Assembly: GCA_017960705.1 (NCBI GenBank)
Contig: JAGCYR010000245.1
Location: 1 to 7,507, forward strand
DNA: 7,507 bases
Direction: 5' to 3'
DNA from: Clostridia bacterium
GTDB taxonomy: Bacteria > Bacillota > Clostridia > Oscillospirales > CAG-272
The notes under the pieces are model-generated. The model saw nothing but the letters and a program-made list of their open reading frames with translations, was not told where the DNA came from and did not search any database. This document shows, piece by piece, positions 3,242 to 7,507 of the stretch; position 1 is the first letter of the stretch; the number at the start of each line of letters is the position of its first letter. A program made the translations under genes and the position numbers.

Positions 3242-6220
3242 ATGGAAAACAAACGGATGGGGAAGCGGGGCGTATTGCTCTTGGTCGCGGTCGCGGTCCT
3301 GATCGTCGGGATCGTGGTCGTTCTGACGGTCGTCGGTTCCGCCGGTGAAGCGGGAGACAGGATCGGGAACTTCAGCTACCAGACGCTCTCGGGCGCCTCG
3401 GTCAGCGACGGCTCGACCGATCTGCGCTTCTTATTCACGGTCGACTCGCTCGAATACAGCTGCGCAGGCTTCGTTTTCTCGAAGACGAATAAGAACCCGA
3501 CGGTCGGGGGCAGCGGGTGCACGGTCCGCGACACCACCGCGGTCTACTCGGCGGTCCGCGCCGACGGCGACCTGATCGCGGCGCCGAACGGCCGCTATTG
3601 GGTGGCGGTCAAGATGACCAACATCCCCCACGCGAGTTTTTCGACCCCGATCTACGTCCGTCCCTTCGTGCAGAACGGCGGCGAGATCCTCTACGCCGAC
3701 GCGAAGGATCTCTCGACCTGCGAGGCGCTCGGACACGATAACCTGACGTTCGGCAAGATCCTTGCGGCTCCGACGCTCGTCGATCCGGGTGAACAGGAGT
3801 ACCACTGCGACGTCTGCGGCGACTTTACCGACGACGTCGATCAGGACGCCTACGCGACGGGGATCGCCTCCGCTCAGGCGCTCGCCGCCGGCTTCACAAG
3901 TTCGGATTTCGCGTCGGGCAGCATCACGGCCGACCTCGGGCGCGGCACGAACTATAACTACCTCGCCAAACATCCGACGCAGGGGCAGCACCCGCGCGTG
4001 ATGTTTACCGCAAGCGAGGTCCCCGGGATCCGGACGGCGCTTGCGAACGCGCCGCAGGTCGTAAAGAACGACTATTACGACGCGACGTTCGCCGATCTGC
4101 CCGACGGAGATCTCGGTCCCGCCGATCCCGACCGTACCGACGGTACGCACAATTTCGACGCCATCGTACTCGACGATATCCAGATGCTCGCGCTCGACTA
4201 TCAGCTGACGGGGAACAAGATCTCTGGCTACCGCGCGATCTACGCGTTGAAAAACTACCTGAAAACCATGGACTTTCAGGAGATCACGGGCGACCAATGC
4301 CGCCAGTTCGGCTTCGTGATGTATACCGCCGCCTGCGGCTACGACTGGTGCCACGATCTTCTGACGCAGTCCGACAAACAGCAGATCGTCCTCGCCGTCG
4401 AGAAAAAGGTCTGCACCGGGAATAACGACGCCGGCAAGAAGATGGAGGTCGGCTTCCCGCCGTCGGGACAGAACGCGGTTTCGGGGCACGGCTGCGAGTA
4501 TCAGATCCTGCGCGACTACCTCGCGTTCGCCATCGCGATCTACGACGATTATCCCGGCTGGTGGAACTACGTCGCCTACCGGATCTACAACGAGTACGTT
4601 CCCGTCCGCAACACGTGGTACGAGGCGGGGATGGTGCCGCAGGGCGTCTCGCTCTACGTCCGGATCCGCTTTGATTCCGATATGTTCTCCGCGCTGCTCC
4701 TGAAGGCGGCGACCGGCGAGATCCCCTACGATACGGAGGGAATGCGGCAGGTCCTGCACACGGTCTACTCCTACGAACTGCCGACCACCGGATCGCGCAA
4801 CAGTTTCCAGTCGGGCGACGACAAAGCCGGCGACAGAGGATTCCAGGACTTCGGCCGCGCCGCTCTGATCGCGTCGCATCTGTTCAACGACGGTACGCTC
4901 CGGGCGCAGTTCCAGAACGGAAAGAACGGGTATACTCAATTCAGTGACAGTTTCACGGTCCACGCGAGCCAAGCCGAGTATCTGATCTGCAGTTCGAGCG
5001 GCGTCGTAAGGACGTCCGACCGTCACGAGGGGGATCCCAAGATCGTCTACAACGGCGGCTGGCTCGGGCAGATCATCGCGCGCGACGCGTGGGATTATAC
5101 GCAGGCGGCGACGCTGATGAAGATCGGCTGCCGCACTGCCGCGAACCACGACCACGCCGACGCGGGGCAGTTCCAGATCTGGTATCTGGGAATGCTGGCG
5201 GGCGACACCGGCTCCTACGACAAGTACGGCGACACGCACTTTACGAACTATCACCAGGCGACCATCGCGCACAACTCGATCCTGGTCAACGGAAGCGGTC
5301 AGCGCCAGCCGAGCGAGTCGGGCAGTTACAACAACTGGCTGACCGACACCTACAAGACGGGTACCGTCACGGGGTATCAGTACGGCTACTCCGATCAGGC
5401 GGAAACGACCCCCGCCTACGCCTATATCGCGGGAGACATCACCCCCGCGTACAACAGTTCGACGGTCACCGAGGCGAACCGCCGGATGCTGACCGTCTTC
5501 GACACCGCCGACTCCAACGAGGAGCTTTACTTCTTCGTCTTTGATAACGTCACGGGCAAGAACGCTTCCTATAAGAAGACCTTCCTGCTCCACGTGCCGA
5601 ACGAGCCGACGGTCAACGGCAAGAAAGTGACCGTTGTGAACGATCTGGGCGGTAAACTGGTCCTGCAGAACGTGTTCGGCGGCGACAACATCACGACGGT
5701 CGGCGGCGCGAATCGGAACTATGTGGTCAACGGCAGCCAGCTGACGCCGACCAAGAACGGCGACGACGGCTTCTGGGGGCGCGTCGAGATCAGCCCGAAT
5801 ACCGGCAACAAGACCGACCAGCTCCTGAACGTGATGTATGTCTGCGACGAGACCGATCCCACCGACCTCATCGCGACCGCGATCTCGAACGGAACGGTCA
5901 AAGGCGCGGTGCTCGGCAACACGGCGGCGGTCTTCATCATCAGCGCCACCCGCCGCACGACGCAGTTCGACTTTACGAACGGCGCCGCCGCCGGGAATTA
6001 CAAGTACTATATCTCGGGCGTCGCCGCGGGCGATTGGATCGTGTCGGTCGGCGGTACCCCCGTCGGGATCGCGCGGGCGACCGAGGAGGGCGGGCTGCTC
6101 GTCTTCACCGCTCCCGCCGGGACGGTCAGTCTGACCCCTCGCGGAGAGGACGGTCTCGCGTGGGACGGTCTCCTCGGGGAGAACGGCTGGACCGAGGTCA
6201 ACTTCTCAATACTTCCTTGA
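3242..6220 (+). CDS. Membrane-anchored heparinase II/III-family putative polysaccharide lyase
   Basis: This encodes 992 residues. The ATG at 3242 follows a modest GGGGG site 10 nt upstream. Residues 11-33 are a hydrophobic signal/anchor without a lipobox. Residues about 40-153 look like a beta-sandwich module of clostridial surface proteins (FLFTVDSL... to IYVRPFV). Residues 160-192 carry C160, H165 and C189-x-x-C192, a possible small zinc site. The helical toroid begins at HPRVMF (250) and the C-terminal beta-sandwich region covers about 570-990. By known Pedobacter heparinase II residues, H416 and E419 (GHGCE) match His202/Glu205, Y472 and R476 match Tyr257/Arg261, H636 matches His406, and H638, D655 and H677 match the zinc ligands His408/Asp425/His464. 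The spacings H+3E, Y+4R, H-x-H and H+17D are identical. Beta-elimination of a uronic-acid glycan outside the membrane is therefore likely; the exact substrate cannot be read from sequence. It has no sortase signal or C-terminal anchor. Confidence 0.9.
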   Translation: MENKRMGKRGVLLLVAVAVLIVGIVVVLTVVGSAGEAGDRIGNFSYQTLSGASVSDGSTDLRFLFTVDSLEYSCAGFVFSKTNKNPTVGGSGCTVRDTTAVYSAVRADGDLIAAPNGRYWVAVKMTNIPHASFSTPIYVRPFVQNGGEILYADAKDLSTCEALGHDNLTFGKILAAPTLVDPGEQEYHCDVCGDFTDDVDQDAYATGIASAQALAAGFTSSDFASGSITADLGRGTNYNYLAKHPTQGQHPRVMFTASEVPGIRTALANAPQVVKNDYYDATFADLPDGDLGPADPDRTDGTHNFDAIVLDDIQMLALDYQLTGNKISGYRAIYALKNYLKTMDFQEITGDQCRQFGFVMYTAACGYDWCHDLLTQSDKQQIVLAVEKKVCTGNNDAGKKMEVGFPPSGQNAVSGHGCEYQILRDYLAFAIAIYDDYPGWWNYVAYRIYNEYVPVRNTWYEAGMVPQGVSLYVRIRFDSDMFSALLLKAATGEIPYDTEGMRQVLHTVYSYELPTTGSRNSFQSGDDKAGDRGFQDFGRAALIASHLFNDGTLRAQFQNGKNGYTQFSDSFTVHASQAEYLICSSSGVVRTSDRHEGDPKIVYNGGWLGQIIARDAWDYTQAATLMKIGCRTAANHDHADAGQFQIWYLGMLAGDTGSYDKYGDTHFTNYHQATIAHNSILVNGSGQRQPSESGSYNNWLTDTYKTGTVTGYQYGYSDQAETTPAYAYIAGDITPAYNSSTVTEANRRMLTVFDTADSNEELYFFVFDNVTGKNASYKKTFLLHVPNEPTVNGKKVTVVNDLGGKLVLQNVFGGDNITTVGGANRNYVVNGSQLTPTKNGDDGFWGRVEISPNTGNKTDQLLNVMYVCDETDPTDLIATAISNGTVKGAVLGNTAAVFIISATRRTTQFDFTNGAAAGNYKYYISGVAAGDWIVSVGGTPVGIARATEEGGLLVFTAPAGTVSLTPRGEDGLAWDGLLGENGWTEVNFSILP

Positions 6221-6231
6221 TCTAAACCATT

Positions 6232-6268
6232 CGATCGAACGGCGGGGCGACCCGCCGTTCGATCGTTT
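6232..6268 (+). terminator. Terminator-like hairpin after the lyase gene
   Basis: CGATCGAACGGCGGG (6232-6246) and its exact complement CCCGCCGTTCGATCG (6251-6265) form a 15-bp stem with a GCGA (GNRA) loop, starting 11 nt after the stop codon. Only three Ts follow directly, then ACTT, so the release tract is poor, but the stem is very stable and could also protect the 3' end. Confidence 0.75.
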
Positions 6269-6270
6269 AC

Positions 6271-6299
6271 TTGACAATTCTTCCGTTCCGTGTTATAAT
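6271..6299 (+). promoter_or_regulatory. Consensus promoter of the FAD-dependent dehydrogenase gene
   Basis: TTGACA (6271-6276), a 17-nt spacer and TATAAT (6294-6299) give perfect consensus at both boxes with ideal spacing. Transcription would begin near 6306, leaving a leader of about 70 nt. Confidence 0.9.
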
Positions 6300-6308
6300 G
6301 GAACGGAA
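6281..6308. promoter_or_regulatory. Candidate operator dyad overlapping the -10 box
   Basis: TTCCGTTCC (6281-6289) is the exact reverse complement of GGAACGGAA (6300-6308), with a 10-bp centre containing the -10 box. A 9+9 bp dyad straddling the core of a perfect-consensus promoter is a typical arrangement for a dimeric repressor. No regulator gene is in the window, and I do not recognise the sequence as a known operator. Confidence 0.5.
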
Positions 6309-6317
6309 AAAGCGAAG

Positions 6318-6357
6318 CCCGGTCGACGACGCCAATCCGTCCGATCGGGACTTTTTT
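6318..6357 (+). promoter_or_regulatory. Candidate leader attenuator hairpin
   Basis: In the 5' leader CCCGGTCG (6318-6325) can pair with CGATCGGG (6342-6349), with one G-U pair, and six Ts (6352-6357) follow 2 nt later. An alternative small stem, GTCC/GGAC (6339-6342/6348-6351), abuts the same T-tract. The form is that of an intrinsic terminator ahead of the gene, so premature termination is possible. No ligand-binding RNA class is recognised. Confidence 0.35.
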
Positions 6358-6376
6358 GCGGAAAGAGGAAAAAACC

Positions 6377-7507
6377 ATGTTTGATTACGACGTTATCATC
6401 ATCGGCGCGGGTCCCGGCGGGATCTGGTCGGCGTACGAACTGCGCGACAGCGGATTGAAGGTCGGCGTGTTCGAGGAGGGCAACCCGCTGCCCAAGCGGA
6501 AATGCTCGATCGACGGCGACAAGGTCAAATCCTGTATCGGGTGCAAGACCTGCTCGATCATGTCGGGCTTCGGCGGCGCGGGCGCGTTCTCGGACGGCAA
6601 ATACAACATCACGAACGACTTCGGCGGCTCGCTCTACGAACATATCGGGCGGCAGAAGGCGCTCGAGCTGATGGAATACGTCGATTCGGTGAACCTGAAA
6701 TACGGCGGCGCCGGGACCAAACTCTACTCCACGGCGGGCACCCGGTTCAGCAAGATCTGCCTGCAGAACAAGCTGGTGCTGCTGAACGCGAAGGTGCGCC
6801 ACCTCGGAACCGACATCAACTATATCGTGCTCGAGAACCTCTACCGGGAGCTCGAAAAGAAGGTCGATTTCCACTTCAATACTCCGGTCGACACGCTCTC
6901 GCAGGAGGGCGGCGGCTACGCGGTCGAGGCGGGCGGGCGTACCTACGTCTGCCGCACCTGTATCGTTTCGGTCGGGCGGAGCGGCTCCAAGTGGATGGAG
7001 AAGACCTGCCGCGCGCTCGGGATCGAGACCATGTCGAACCGGGTCGATATCGGCGTGCGGGTCGAACTGAACGCCGAGATCTTCGAGCACCTGACCGACG
7101 AACTGTACGAGAGCAAGATCACCTACCGCACCGAGACCTTTGAGGACCGGGTGCGCACCTTCTGTATGAATCCCCACGGCATCGTGGTAAACGAGAACAC
7201 CAACGGCATCATCACGGTCAACGGGCACAGCTTCGAGGGCGACGACAAGAAGACGGGGAACACCAACTTCGCGCTTCTGGTCTCCAAGCACTTTTCCGAG
7301 CCCTTCCGCGACAGCAACGGCTACGCCGAGAGCATCGCGCGGCTCTCCAATATGCTCGGCGGCGGCGTGATCGTGCAGCGGTTCGGCGACCTGATCCACG
7401 GCAGAAGAAGCACCGCGGCGCGGATCGACGAGGGCTCGGTCAGACCGACGCTCAACGCCACGCCGGGCGACCTCAGTCTGGTGCTCCCGAAGCGGATCCT
7501 CGACGGC
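6377..7507 (+). CDS. FAD-dependent dehydrogenase, COG2509 type (C-terminus off the window)
   Basis: The frame is open from the ATG at 6377 to the right edge, giving 377 residues; AGAGG lies 8 nt before the start. The N-terminus DYDVIIIGAGPGGIWSAYEL has the dinucleotide-binding GxGxxG (G10, G12, G15), with E33 placed to bind the FAD ribose. C43 and the cluster C53-x-x-C56-x-x-C59 come next, then GFGGAGAFSDGK (64-75), a stretch I associate with the uncharacterised FAD-dependent dehydrogenases of COG2509. A second nucleotide-fold strand is at IVSVGRSGSKW (196-206), and the visible end has GRRST...PTL and PGDLSLVLP. There is no signal peptide, so it should be a cytoplasmic flavoprotein. Substrate and physiological role are not established for the family. 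The cysteines could bind a metal or Fe-S cluster or act in thiol redox chemistry; this is inference. It is transcribed alone from a strong, probably regulated promoter. Confidence 0.88.
   Translation, partial: MFDYDVIIIGAGPGGIWSAYELRDSGLKVGVFEEGNPLPKRKCSIDGDKVKSCIGCKTCSIMSGFGGAGAFSDGKYNITNDFGGSLYEHIGRQKALELMEYVDSVNLKYGGAGTKLYSTAGTRFSKICLQNKLVLLNAKVRHLGTDINYIVLENLYRELEKKVDFHFNTPVDTLSQEGGGYAVEAGGRTYVCRTCIVSVGRSGSKWMEKTCRALGIETMSNRVDIGVRVELNAEIFEHLTDELYESKITYRTETFEDRVRTFCMNPHGIVVNENTNGIITVNGHSFEGDDKKTGNTNFALLVSKHFSEPFRDSNGYAESIARLSNMLGGGVIVQRFGDLIHGRRSTAARIDEGSVRPTLNATPGDLSLVLPKRILDG

Noticed and set aside
3431..5593. A 720-codon open frame antisense to the lyase gene
   Set aside because: It lies wholly within the well-supported 992-residue lyase gene. 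Its Arg/Val-rich product has no recognisable domain and the frame is open because of the G+C-rich codon use of the real gene.
6298..6384. Short leader frame starting with the ATG inside the -10 region of the FAD gene
   Set aside because: The ATG precedes the expected transcription start near 6306, so it would not be in the mRNA, and no ribosome binding site is present.
6293..7399. A 368-codon open frame antisense to the FAD gene
   Set aside because: It is the antisense shadow of a gene with clear flavoprotein motifs, and no ribosome binding site supports it.

Overview
The window looks like a piece of a G+C-rich, low-GC-lineage-type bacterium (Bacillota; most likely an anaerobic, gut-type member of Clostridia). 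This is inferred from the Gram-positive style of the genes: strong GGAGG ribosome binding sites, consensus SigA-type promoters, lipoproteins with Thr/Asp-rich spacers, and surface proteins carrying the cysteine/histidine 'GH...C-x-x-C-G' modules common in Clostridia. No rRNA, tRNA or phylogenetic marker is present, so a finer placement is not possible.

Layout. (1) 1-837, minus strand: N-terminal 279 residues of a lipoprotein that resembles the larger heparinase II/III-like protein further along; it runs off the left edge. (2) 838-1387: a 550-bp stretch without a credible gene. It holds the lipoprotein promoter, an array of short hairpins separated by ATGATG-type hexamers, a 14-bp perfect inverted repeat and a 75-bp imperfect hairpin; it may be a non-autonomous mobile or structured element. 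(3) 1388-1780, minus: a tandem DUF1508 protein. (4) 1956-2576, plus: a membrane DUF3267 putative zinc peptidase, divergent from the DUF1508 gene. (5) 2679-2996, plus: a short Thr/Asp-rich lipoprotein, followed by a clear terminator. (6) 3242-6220, plus: a 992-residue membrane-anchored heparinase II/III-family putative polysaccharide lyase with every expected catalytic and zinc-binding residue in place. (7) 6377-7507, plus: the first 377 residues of an FAD-dependent dehydrogenase of the COG2509 type with a C-x-x-C-x-x-C cluster, running off the right edge.

The genes do not form an operon. Each of the six has its own recognisable promoter, all with a 17-bp spacer. The two lyase-like proteins suggest that the cell attacks an acidic or sulfated glycan (host glycosaminoglycan or similar) outside the membrane, but no transporter, sulfatase or sugar-catabolism gene is visible to make a full utilisation locus. 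The DUF1508, DUF3267 and FAD genes appear unrelated to that task. The best candidates for something undescribed are the hairpin array in the 838-1387 gap and the dyad plus leader hairpin controlling the FAD gene.
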